From a virus, in IMG/VR virus record IMGVR_UViG_3300037247_001015, positions 1 to 26,078 of that record: a stretch of 26,078 nucleotides of DNA. The stretch is one strand, 5' to 3'. Position 1 is the first letter of the stretch, and every line of letters starts with the position of its first letter. Under the pieces are notes generated by a model. The model saw only the letters and a list, made by a program, of their open reading frames with translations. It searched no databases and was not told where the DNA came from. Shown here piece by piece: positions 17,801-24,248 of this stretch. A program made the position numbers and the translations under genes.

Positions 17801-20800
17801 GGGACTTTCAAGGGTACAAGCCGCACATCACAATCACTTACGAGGGCGGCGATGTTGACCTATCAAAGGTCGAGCCCTACGCCGGGCCAATCCTTCTCAG
17901 TTCGGAACGGCAAGAACCAGTCGACGAGGACGCGGTTTCCAAGGTCGATGAAGTGCCGACTGGGGCGGCCGCAACGCCCTCCACCGAAACCACCCCCCAG
18001 GGCCTCCAGGCCGTCATCCCCGGTGCCGAGCGGATCGGCAACCGCGCTCTGATTGAACGGCGCATGGATGATGTTCTGCGCGCGGAGGCCGAGCAGAAGC
18101 CTGCTGACGAGGGCCTGTTCGACGTGGCGGGCCGTGGGCAAGCGGACTTGGTGGAGCAGGCGAAGGCACCCAAGCCAGCGCCGAAACAGGGCAATCTGAA
18201 GGCCGCTGCCAAGCTGCGTAAGACCGCCGACGGTTTGCAAAAGCAGATCGACGCCAAGAGGAATCCCGGCATCGCCGATCAGAACTTCACGCCCCGGCGG
18301 GCACGCATCGCGGAGGGCATGCGCCGGGATGCGGATCGTATTGAAGAAATCCAGACCCAGCTTCGCACTCTGGCCGATCTGCAAGAGCGCGGCGAAGCGC
18401 CCACCCTTCTGGCGAAGATCACCAGCAAGGCTCAGATCGAAAGCCTACGTTGGCGAGATTTTCCGACAGAGGCTTACGACACGGGCGGGCCTGCGCGATT
18501 GAAGAAGGCCGGCATCACGACCGGAAACTTCGATAAGGCCAAGCAGGCGCTTGAGCAGCTTTCCGCCGATGTTGTGGAACAGCAGCGGACGGAACGAAAG
18601 CAGGGGCGCCTCAAGCAGCGCATCCAAGAGATCGAATACGGCCGCGGCATCAAGGACTTCTTCCAGACGCCCGAGGCCGTCGCCCAGCGCATGGTGGAGA
18701 TGGCCGACATTCAGCCGGGTATGGAGGTCTTGGAGCCCTCGGCCGGTGCCGGCGCGATCGCGCGGCAGATCAGGGAAGCGGCTCCCGATGCTAATCTCAC
18801 GACGGTCGAGGCGGCCCCGAAGTTGGCAGAGATACTGCGTGAGCAGGATTTCGAGGTACGCCAGGAGGACTTTCTGGAAAGAGGCGGGGCCTACGACCGG
18901 ATCATCATGAACCCGCCCTTTTCGAAGGGCCAAGACGTGGCCCATGTCCGCCATGCCTACGAGATGCTGGGCCCCGGCGGGCGACTCGTCAGCATTATGA
19001 GCCCGCACGGGTTTTTTGCGAACGACAAGAAATCCCAGGACTTCCGAGCGTGGCTCGAGGAGCGCCAGGTTACGCTTGACGATGTTGAGGGCTTGGAAAG
19101 CGGCACCTTCGAGCAGACGGGTGTCTCTTCCAAGCTGGTCGTCATCGACAAGCCCGATCCCGTTACCGAGATGCACGCCGGCGTTCACCTGCCCTCCCTG
19201 CAACGCTTCTGGGCGCCGGCCGCAGACCGCATCATCGACTCCCTCGCCGAGGGCAAGTACAGCCCCTTCGCGCGCTACCTGAAGGGCTATCCCTTCAAGG
19301 ATCCAACCATGGGGGGCCTGCCGGAGCGTGCCGAGTACCTGGGCAAGCGCGGCGTCACGCAAGGGACCATATACCGCACGAACCGGGCGGCCGGGCGGCT
19401 CAACGATGCCTTGCGCAAGGCCCCCGAGGCCGACCAGCGCGCCGCTCTCGACTATCTGACGACCGAGGGTGCGGACCCCAAGACTCTGCCGCCCAGTGTC
19501 AGGGGCGCGGCGGTGGCGGCCAAGTCTTCGATCAAGAAGCTGGGCAAGCAACTGGTGCGCAGTGGGCAACTCTCCCCGGAAGCCTACGAGCGCCACGCGG
19601 ACGCCTACCTGCCGCGGGTCTATCTCAAGCACCTCATGGAGCGCACGGGCTTCGGGGCGGGGCTGAAGATCAGCGATCAGGGCTATCTCAAGGAACGCAC
19701 CGACCTGCCGGCGGAATACCGCGATCTCTACCTGGGCGAGATCAAGGACGTGGGATTCCTGGTCACCAAGGCGCTCAGCCAGCCCGCGCGGGATCTGGCC
19801 ATGATCGACTTCCTGCGGGACGTGTCGCGGAACCCGAACTGGGTACTGCAGGAGAGTCTTGTCGAGTGGACGGCGCCGGGCATGACCAAGCCCAGGAAAG
19901 TGACGCCCTACTGGCTCAAGGCGGAGGCCGATTTTCTACGCAGGCGGGCCGCGGCCATGCCGGACCTCGAGCAGCGTGCGCGTGCCCGGGAGATCGCGGA
20001 CCAGATGAGCGAGACGGCGGAGGCCGGCCTGGGCCTGTTCCGCGAGGCCCACGGGCGCATCCCGAAGGACTACCGCGAGATGCCTGACAACCCCCGCTAC
20101 GGCGATCTCAGGGGCTTGGTCGTTCGCCGGGAGGTCCATGACGACATCGTGGGCGCCGGCGGCATGTGGGTTGGAGAAAAAGGGGCCTACGACAAAACCT
20201 TCGACAAGCTCGCCAGCTTCAACGCTTGGTGGAAGATGATGAAGGTGCCCTTCAATCCGCCGACGCAAATCCGAAATTTCGTCTCCAACGGTGTGCTGCT
20301 GGATGTCTCGGGTGTGCCCTTCCAGAAATTGCCCATCCTTTACGCTCGCGCCTTCAACCAGATCAGGAAGAACGGCAAGCACTACCGCATCGCGGTCAAG
20401 CACGGCATCCCGGCCTCGACGTTTACGGCGGCGGAACTGTACCGCATCAAGCCCGATATCTTGCGGGTCAAGGGAGAGAAGGGCGGGGTGGCTGGCAGGC
20501 TCTACCGCATGGCCGAGCCCCTGGCGCGGATCGCCAAGGCCCCGGGCGACCTCTACCAGTTCTCCGAGACCTGGGGAAAGACGGTCAAGATCATCGACGC
20601 CATGGAGCGCGAGGGGATGAGCGAGGAGCAGGCCGTGGCTGCGGCGCAAGAAGCCCTGTTCGACTATTCGCTGGTGCCCTCTCTCGTCAAAGCACTAAGG
20701 ACCCGGCCCATCGGAGCGCCGTTCATCACGTTTTATTACAAGGCATTTCCGGCCGTGATGAAGGGCGCCATCCGCCATCCAGGCAAGATGGCCAAGTACT

Positions 20801-21573
20801 ACATCCTGCCCTACGTGCTCGGGGACATGCTGGTGGCGTCTCTCAGGGACGTGGACGAGGAGGACGTGGACAAGCTGCGCAAGGCCCTGCCCCAGTGGTT
20901 GCAGGACCAGGGGCACGTCTACCTCTTTCCCTACAAGGACGAATCCGGCCGCTGGGCTTTCGTGAACTATGGCTATTTCCTCCCGTGGGCGTTGCACGAG
21001 CGCACCATGCGCAATGCCATGGAAGTGGCCACAGGGGAGTACGAGGGTTCGGTCAACGATCTTATGTCCGAGGTGGGTATCCTGGGCGGGCCGGTGCCGC
21101 AGATCATCTCTGCGCTAATGACGGGCGTCGATCCCTGGACGGGCCGGGAGATTGTCAAGGACACCGATCCGCCGCGCGAGCAGATTTACAAACTCATGAT
21201 GTACGCTTGGCGCATGATGGGGCCGTCGTGGCTCACGGACCAGGGCGTTCTCGGCCACATGCAGCGCTCGATCGAGGGCACGCCCAACTACTACGGCGAT
21301 GCGCCGCTCTCGCCCGCGCAGGCCGCCGGCCGGGCCGTGGGCGTCAACATCTACCCGACCGATCCGGTACAGAGCCGACAGCGCAACATCCGGCGCAAGG
21401 CTTTCGAGATCGAGCGGACTAGGCGTGATGCCAAACGGACCCTGCGCAACAAGGCGCTCACGCCGGAACGCCGCGGGGATCTGCGCAAGCAGTACCGAGC
21501 CCAAATTGACCGTCTGAGAGAAGACCTGAAGCGCTACCGCGCGGTAAGCCAGGTCCATCCCAACCTGAGGTAA
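14854..21573 (+). CDS. Giant phage polyvalent protein with 2H-phosphodiesterase and DNA methyltransferase domains
   Basis: 2239 aa from ATG 14854 (ATGA overlap). Parts in order: about 43-125, a phage module with NPDGSRSTELS, RPTNIPTIY and FPSFDSMEQAVAAAEARSD; 270-430, a Gly/Ala-rich hydrophobic segment (GRGLGSTGTFLLTGLAGRVL and on) suited to membrane insertion; 430-560, a Pro/Glu linker; 570-675, a domain seen in other polyvalent proteins (KPLTLAEFIAAEGG, WHRGKPFRGRLVRDDG); 675-880, charged helices; 889-1025, a 2H phosphodiesterase with H920-V-T922 and H991-I-T993, resembling anti-CBASS Acb1; 1115-1240, helical lead-in; 1265-1435, an N6-adenine-type methyltransferase with EPSAGAGAIA (1294-1303) and NPPF (1353-1356); 1440-2239, a structural C-terminus with a hydrophobic FITFYYKAFPAV near 1957. 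Position among inner-virion genes suggests it is ejected with the DNA. Domains are read by motif; ejection is inferred. Confidence 0.85.
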   Translation: MTLLESMERIAGEPEGGGMLAALERVAGPDHIPRRKPEIRRLQPGEFMQNPDGSRSTELSVTVNNPAINQGRPTNIPTIYSVGGRPRRVPEEQAIAHALGTGEKFPSFDSMEQAVAAAEARSDAGGRFADAGPRTLSVEQFEAGLPPPVPEVPSLTRSAVHGIAQGAAGGIAAFPEQFGIGNQAGPRWIYEQFGKMDRGERPSLGMLAGDTARVVEYFHGDEATRQRLRQDIGGEIRPVAEEPAYQLGQRIRESTAEAFPVAPEHEGRFPVALGRGLGSTGTFLLTGLAGRVLRLPALGVVAGTGAVANSAEVFRDAIDRGASFEDAHKASKLAGLVGTSEAVPIVKLLDRLDDATGGQIRRIIIRAGQGGLEEGAQELFQSISENLIASDLVAYDPERRTFQGTGEAAGVGFTVGVLFNMLASMLGAKMRRAPSAKDSAAAPGEPAQADLAPGVAQVGVGAALQQRRQEAAPPTEPTTPQPEARPEDVLELTERAEPKDPVEEILELTRRAPRAPVEAPAARPEGVSQEAAPQAEVSTARPDEPVMVRPEPAERFPGKKIPRKRPVRTKPLTLAEFIAAEGGMQDVTGELKAMDAQLWHRGKPFRGRLVRDDGKSPAEMAAILTEAKYLPENEVGRGSATANELYEALSEELAGRNVYSEFDRSEVERRAEQDQAESQRDEAEYRREALRDQAREAGIPEQAIERLDDTALSNAVAYEIEARSTPETADRDAEIVETEADRLIEEARDAFADYEWNDPGDLPVRALGALPEAPGLPGGEAARSEPGPAAAREGEGRPEYAGPRGADQAEVEQVTSGSPEYEAAYQASTAASKKFRKFEEAYRTRMASDEEFLAARAEHEVAQKKFDEAFAAEQKRKPATEAAGPKKSLFASRSVANAADIVDWAREQGFKTTLAPDDMHVTIAHSSAAVAWGAAGKATPAERVEGGKRTIEALGDNGAVVLRFDSPALQTRWQQYRDAGASWDFQGYKPHITITYEGGDVDLSKVEPYAGPILLSSERQEPVDEDAVSKVDEVPTGAAATPSTETTPQGLQAVIPGAERIGNRALIERRMDDVLRAEAEQKPADEGLFDVAGRGQADLVEQAKAPKPAPKQGNLKAAAKLRKTADGLQKQIDAKRNPGIADQNFTPRRARIAEGMRRDADRIEEIQTQLRTLADLQERGEAPTLLAKITSKAQIESLRWRDFPTEAYDTGGPARLKKAGITTGNFDKAKQALEQLSADVVEQQRTERKQGRLKQRIQEIEYGRGIKDFFQTPEAVAQRMVEMADIQPGMEVLEPSAGAGAIARQIREAAPDANLTTVEAAPKLAEILREQDFEVRQEDFLERGGAYDRIIMNPPFSKGQDVAHVRHAYEMLGPGGRLVSIMSPHGFFANDKKSQDFRAWLEERQVTLDDVEGLESGTFEQTGVSSKLVVIDKPDPVTEMHAGVHLPSLQRFWAPAADRIIDSLAEGKYSPFARYLKGYPFKDPTMGGLPERAEYLGKRGVTQGTIYRTNRAAGRLNDALRKAPEADQRAALDYLTTEGADPKTLPPSVRGAAVAAKSSIKKLGKQLVRSGQLSPEAYERHADAYLPRVYLKHLMERTGFGAGLKISDQGYLKERTDLPAEYRDLYLGEIKDVGFLVTKALSQPARDLAMIDFLRDVSRNPNWVLQESLVEWTAPGMTKPRKVTPYWLKAEADFLRRRAAAMPDLEQRARAREIADQMSETAEAGLGLFREAHGRIPKDYREMPDNPRYGDLRGLVVRREVHDDIVGAGGMWVGEKGAYDKTFDKLASFNAWWKMMKVPFNPPTQIRNFVSNGVLLDVSGVPFQKLPILYARAFNQIRKNGKHYRIAVKHGIPASTFTAAELYRIKPDILRVKGEKGGVAGRLYRMAEPLARIAKAPGDLYQFSETWGKTVKIIDAMEREGMSEEQAVAAAQEALFDYSLVPSLVKALRTRPIGAPFITFYYKAFPAVMKGAIRHPGKMAKYYILPYVLGDMLVASLRDVDEEDVDKLRKALPQWLQDQGHVYLFPYKDESGRWAFVNYGYFLPWALHERTMRNAMEVATGEYEGSVNDLMSEVGILGGPVPQIISALMTGVDPWTGREIVKDTDPPREQIYKLMMYAWRMMGPSWLTDQGVLGHMQRSIEGTPNYYGDAPLSPAQAAGRAVGVNIYPTDPVQSRQRNIRRKAFEIERTRRDAKRTLRNKALTPERRGDLRKQYRAQIDRLREDLKRYRAVSQVHPNLR
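17099..17296 (+). CDS. Possible nested gene inside the polyvalent ORF
   Basis: A 65-aa ORF in another forward frame, fully inside the polyvalent gene. ATG 17099 is preceded by AGGAGG (17087-17092) with 6 bases spacing, one of the best ribosome binding sites in the window. The product has a Ser/Thr-rich start, then looks like a basic two-helix coil: ARSRRRLAYLEAKLQDPNLA, then PPLREKVKAARNMQARAVRI. In the same stretch the main frame reads as a low-complexity Pro/Gly/Ala/Glu linker, which is compatible with the sequence being constrained by the second frame. It could be a genuine nested small protein, or the relic of a gene once fused or shifted. No known family. Confidence 0.35.
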   Translation: MPSQTMNGTTLGTSPSEPLARSRRRLAYLEAKLQDPNLAPPLREKVKAARNMQARAVRIRQKLSK

Positions 21574-21596
21574 TCGAAGCGACCACCACCATCTCC

Positions 21597-21622
21597 AGCC
21601 CGCATTCCTGGCGGGCTTTTTT
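21597..21622 (+). terminator. Intrinsic terminator after polyvalent gene
   Basis: A perfect 7-bp stem AGCCCGC (21597-21603) / GCGGGCT (21611-21617), 7-base loop, then a run of T to 21622. It begins 24 bases after the polyvalent stop codon and just ahead of the second fibre gene, so it probably separates or attenuates transcription between the inner-virion block and the receptor-binding block. Confidence 0.85.
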
Positions 21623-21667
21623 CATGGGAGCGCCCAGCCAATCGCAGAAATCAACGATTTCAATATC

Positions 21668-22909
21668 GTGGACTCTTCCAACACCACAGAAATGCCTGAA
21701 GGCCAGGCCCCCAGCACGGTCAACGACGGCGTTCGTGCGATTCAGGGCACTCTTGCCCGCTGGCACAAAGACAACAACGGCTCGCTGGTCTCGACCGGCT
21801 CGGTCAATGTCTTCGCCCTGGCGGCCAATCGGACCATCTCGGCCTACTACGACGGACTTACTTTCACCTTCGAGGCGGCAACGGCCAATACGTCAACGGC
21901 AACCATGAACGTTGATGCCGTGGGCGCTCAGGCTATCGTCTGGCCGGACGGAACGGCGCTCAGGTCCGGCGACATTCCGGCCGAGGCCAAGGTGACGATT
22001 CGCTATGACCTGGGGAATACGCGCTGGCTGTTGTGTACGGTATCGGCGGCGGCTGCGAGCGAAACAGTACATGGGATGGCCGAACTCGCGACCCAAGCGG
22101 AAACCGACGCAGGCACCGATGATGCGCGGATCGTCACACCGTTGAAACTTGCAACTGCTGCCCCAATGCCGCGCGGCTACTTGTCCGGGCTCACGCTCTC
22201 GAACGATGCCGACGCAACCAATGATATCAATGTGACGGCAGGCGCGGCGCGTAACGCGGACAACGACGGCGGCCTCATTCTGGCGAGCGAGCAGACCAAG
22301 CAGATAGATGCTTCCTGGGCGACCGGAGACGATGCTGGCGGCCTTTCCTCGTCACTTACTTTAACCAACGACACCTGGTATCACGTTATCCTCGGTCTAG
22401 TATCCGGCACCGTGGAAGTCGGTTTCGACACAAGCGTTACGGGCGCAACCCTCGTCTCCGATCACTCCTTCTCCAACACCCGCCGCATTGGTTCGGTTCG
22501 GCGTGGCACCGCAGCGAACGTGGCTTTCCTACAGCAAGGCGATCACTTCTTCTGGGACAGCCCGCCGCTTGACGTGAGCGTGACCAACCAAGGAACCAGC
22601 GCCGTCCCTCGCACGATGACCATACCGCCTGGCATCAAGATCGTCGGCATCTTCGCGCTCTTTGGCGATCACGCATCAAGCAACCCAGGCATCTACGTGC
22701 GCTCGCCCGACGTGAGCGATCTCACGCCAAACATCACGGCTTCGCCGGGAGTGACGTTGCGCGTGCAGGGCAGCGGCGTGGAGGATACGGTTCAAGCTAT
22801 GGTCCTGACGGACACCTCGTCGCAGATCGAGACGCGCTCCACCCTGACCTCGACCATCCTACGTATCGCCACGATCGGCTATATCGACCGGAGAGGAAGG
22901 GACGACTGA
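21668..22909 (+). CDS. Second tail fibre / receptor-binding protein
   Basis: 413 aa from GTG 21668. The reading frame and recognisable sequence continue upstream to at least 21641 (AEINDFNIVD), so the true N-terminus is probably MAEINDFN... with an ATC at 21641 in the start position; GGGAG (21626-21630) is 10 bases before it. The N-terminal part (EMPEGQAPSTVNDGVRAIQG, ARWHKDNNGSL) is a phage fibre attachment region. It is followed by a beta-rich stalk (FEAATANTSTATMNVDAVGA), the segment VHGMAELATQAETDAGTDDA typical of phage fibre joints, and a distal beta domain (IPPGIKIVGIFALFGDHASS to ILRIATIGYIDRR) likely to contact the receptor. The next gene starts inside the stop (TGATG), as usual for a fibre and its small partner. 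Confidence 0.8.
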   Translation: MDSSNTTEMPEGQAPSTVNDGVRAIQGTLARWHKDNNGSLVSTGSVNVFALAANRTISAYYDGLTFTFEAATANTSTATMNVDAVGAQAIVWPDGTALRSGDIPAEAKVTIRYDLGNTRWLLCTVSAAAASETVHGMAELATQAETDAGTDDARIVTPLKLATAAPMPRGYLSGLTLSNDADATNDINVTAGAARNADNDGGLILASEQTKQIDASWATGDDAGGLSSSLTLTNDTWYHVILGLVSGTVEVGFDTSVTGATLVSDHSFSNTRRIGSVRRGTAANVAFLQQGDHFFWDSPPLDVSVTNQGTSAVPRTMTIPPGIKIVGIFALFGDHASSNPGIYVRSPDVSDLTPNITASPGVTLRVQGSGVEDTVQAMVLTDTSSQIETRSTLTSTILRIATIGYIDRRGRDD

Positions 22910-23274
22910 TGACCAAGCAATGCGCGTTCGACACGGCTACGGGCCTCTTTGTGGCTGGCGTCAGTCAGGGCGACCCGCGCGACGATCCGGCGAACCAGGC
23001 CCTGATCGAACTACCTGATTACCCCGACCGCCGAACCGAGCGTTGGGATGGTGCGGACGGGATTCGCCCTGCCACGGCGCAGGAGATCGCCGATTACGAC
23101 GAGGCGGAAGCCCAGAGCGCGGCGGTGGCCGATATCGACGGCCTCAAGGCGCTCAAGGCCCTGGCCGTCGAGACGCTGATCGAGATCAACGCCCTGCGCA
23201 GCAACGCGGGGATGGGCAACGTCGCGCCGGCCGATTGGCGGCAGCGCCTGATCGACCGTTACAAAGGATTCTAG
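22909..23274 (+). CDS. Fibre-partner / tail-fibre-assembly-type small protein
   Basis: 121 aa from ATG 22909, overlapping the fibre stop (TGATG). N-terminal residues 1-60 are beta-like with a DPRDDPANQALIELPDYPDR segment; a short acidic helix follows (AQEIADYDEAEAQSAAVADI), then a C-terminal helix pair with TLIEINALRSNAG and WRQRLIDRYKGF. A long C-terminal helix ending in W..RL...Y is common in proteins encoded directly after phage fibres, often chaperones or caps. Role inferred from position. The gene is followed 20 bases later by tandem hairpins. Confidence 0.7.
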   Translation: MTKQCAFDTATGLFVAGVSQGDPRDDPANQALIELPDYPDRRTERWDGADGIRPATAQEIADYDEAEAQSAAVADIDGLKALKALAVETLIEINALRSNAGMGNVAPADWRQRLIDRYKGF

Positions 23275-23276
23275 AT

Positions 23277-23599
23277 ATGCCCCCTTTTCCCCCAGCCGCT
23301 TTCGGGCGGCTTTTTTCATCGCCGCCTTCGGGGCGGCGTTTTTCCTGGCCTCGGGGGCCCTAGCCGAACCGACCTGTGACAAACGGGGCAAGATGCTGGC
23401 TTTTCTAGCCAAGAAGTACAAGGAAAGCCCCGTCGCGGCCGGCGTGACGAATACGGGCGGCTTGGTCGAGGTTCTGACCGACGGCAAGGGCGGCACCTGG
23501 ACCATCATCGTCACCACGCCGCAGGGCATGAGCTGCCTGGTCGCCGCCGGCGAGGGCTGGCGCAACATGGAGCGAATCGCCACCGAGCCCGAGGCGTGA
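23277..23599 (+). CDS. Small secreted phage protein, apparent -1 frameshift near its start
   Basis: The mature part, from about 23366 to 23599 (EPTCDKRGKMLAFLAKKYKE to the EPEA end), with two cysteines and GTWTIIVTTPQGMSCLVAAG, matches a family I know as small secreted proteins of alphaproteobacteria and their phages. Read upstream in the same frame, 23294-23365 encodes a good Sec signal peptide (RFRAAFFIAAFGAAFFLASG, then ALA before EP), but no ATG, GTG or TTG occurs in that frame back to TGA 23249. ATG 23277 has a good ribosome binding site (AAAGGA, 23263-23268) but is one frame away; a -1 shift in the C/T-run 23280-23293 would join them. It is either a slippage site, an indel, or initiation at ATG 23393 giving 68 aa without export. 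Confidence 0.55.
23294..23316 (+). terminator. Terminator-like hairpin 1 of a tandem pair
   Basis: AGCCGC (23294-23299) pairs with GCGGCT (23306-23311), 6-base loop TTTCGG, followed by T to 23316. It lies 20 bases after the stop of the fibre-partner gene, where a terminator is expected, but it also lies inside the frame that encodes the signal peptide of the next protein. Confidence 0.7.
23320..23343 (+). terminator. Terminator-like hairpin 2 of a tandem pair
   Basis: CGCCGCC (23320-23326) pairs with GGCGGCG (23332-23338), loop TTCGG, then TTTTT (23339-23343). The stem is perfect over 7 bp and GC-only, so strong. Only three bases separate it from the T-run of the first hairpin. It also codes for AAFGAAF of the putative signal peptide. 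Confidence 0.7.
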
Positions 23600-23600
23600 C

Positions 23601-23894
23601 GTGAGCCGCTCGCTGCTGCATTACGGCGAGAAGGTTAAGGAGGACGAGTTCTGCCGCCGGCTCGCGGCGCTGCGCCGCCGCAAGTGGGACGCGGCGGTCC
23701 GGGAAGGCGGCTTCTGGGGCGGCGATCCCTGGACACAAAAGAGCCTCGCCCGGCGCATCGGTGTCCACGCGGTCACGCTGTCGCTCTGGGAGTCGGGCTC
23801 GCGCCGGCCCGGGGCGTTCGTCCTCTTCGAGCGCTGGGCCAAGGCGCTCGGCGGCGAGTTCAGTGTCGAGCTCAAGACGCCAGAGGTTCCATGA
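23601..23894 (+). CDS. XRE/Cro-type helix-turn-helix regulator
   Basis: 97 aa from GTG 23601, one base after the previous stop. The DNA-binding core is residues 44-85: WTQKSLARRIGVHAVTLSLW, then ESGSRRPGAFVLFERWAKAL, with the usual helix 2 (QKSLARRIGV), turn and recognition helix (AVTLSLWESGSRRP). The N-terminal 40 residues are basic and helical, and a short beta end (GEFSVEL) may mediate dimerisation. It lies in the same strand as late genes, overlapping the next gene by ATGA, unlike a classical divergent phage repressor. It could modulate late or lysis expression, or bind DNA in another role. Family confident; target unknown. Confidence 0.8.
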   Translation: MSRSLLHYGEKVKEDEFCRRLAALRRRKWDAAVREGGFWGGDPWTQKSLARRIGVHAVTLSLWESGSRRPGAFVLFERWAKALGGEFSVELKTPEVP

Positions 23895-24094
23895 CGGACT
23901 GGCGCACCAGCGACGTCTACCGCTGCCCGGCCGGGCGGGCGTGGCGCGTGCTCGCCGCCGGGCCCTCGGCCTCCTGCCTCGGCCGCCAGGAGTCCGGCCC
24001 CACGGTGGCGCTCCTCTCGGCCGAGTTGGACTACCTGGTGGTGAAGCGGACCGACGACCCGGATTTGCAAAAACTGGAGCGGATAGATGGGTGA
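23891..24094 (+). CDS. Small hypothetical protein
   Basis: 67 aa from ATG 23891, which overlaps the regulator's stop (ATGA); longer in-frame starts lie inside that gene and give unlikely sequence. The peptide reads MTDWRTSDVYRCPAGRAWRV, LAAGPSASCLGRQ and then LSAELDYLVVKRTDDPDLQK. Two cysteines are present; no membrane segment, no known domain. It overlaps the next gene by 8 bases, so it is likely transcribed with the lysis genes. Confidence 0.6.
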   Translation: MTDWRTSDVYRCPAGRAWRVLAAGPSASCLGRQESGPTVALLSAELDYLVVKRTDDPDLQKLERIDG

Positions 24095-24248
24095 CAAAGA
24101 CACGGAGAAGCGGCTCCGCGATGTCGAGGAATTCATTGCCCAGGTGAAGGGCGGGCGCAGGCTGTTCCTCTGGATTTGCAGCGCGGCAGGGGCACTGCTC
24201 GGTTTGCTGGCAATCTTCTGGGACAAGCTGTTCGGAGGCGGGGGGTGA
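24087..24248 (+). CDS. One-TM small membrane protein, holin-like
   Basis: 53 aa from ATG 24087. A charged helical N-terminus (GDKDTEKRLRDVEEFIAQVK) precedes one hydrophobic segment, about residues 31-46 (LFLWICSAAGALLGLLAIFW), and a short DKLFGGGG tail. It overlaps the lysozyme gene by GTGA. A soluble charged helix plus one TM next to an endolysin fits a class III-like holin, a pinholin-type helper or an antiholin. A second holin candidate lies just after the lysozyme. Which one makes the hole cannot be decided here. Confidence 0.65.
   Translation: MGDKDTEKRLRDVEEFIAQVKGGRRLFLWICSAAGALLGLLAIFWDKLFGGGG

Noticed and set aside
18445-19632. 395-codon open frame on the - strand
   Set aside because: Antisense of the methyltransferase region of the polyvalent gene; a GC-rich shadow with no family signal, while the + frame shows clear motifs.
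20166-21422. 418-codon + frame inside the polyvalent gene
   Set aside because: Gly/Arg/His-rich out-of-frame translation with no ribosome binding site; unlike the 17099 ORF it has no sensible secondary-structure pattern.
21624-21908. ATG-started 94-codon frame at the fibre start
   Set aside because: Out of frame with the recognisable fibre sequence and Ser/Arg/Pro-rich; considered only as a misplaced start.
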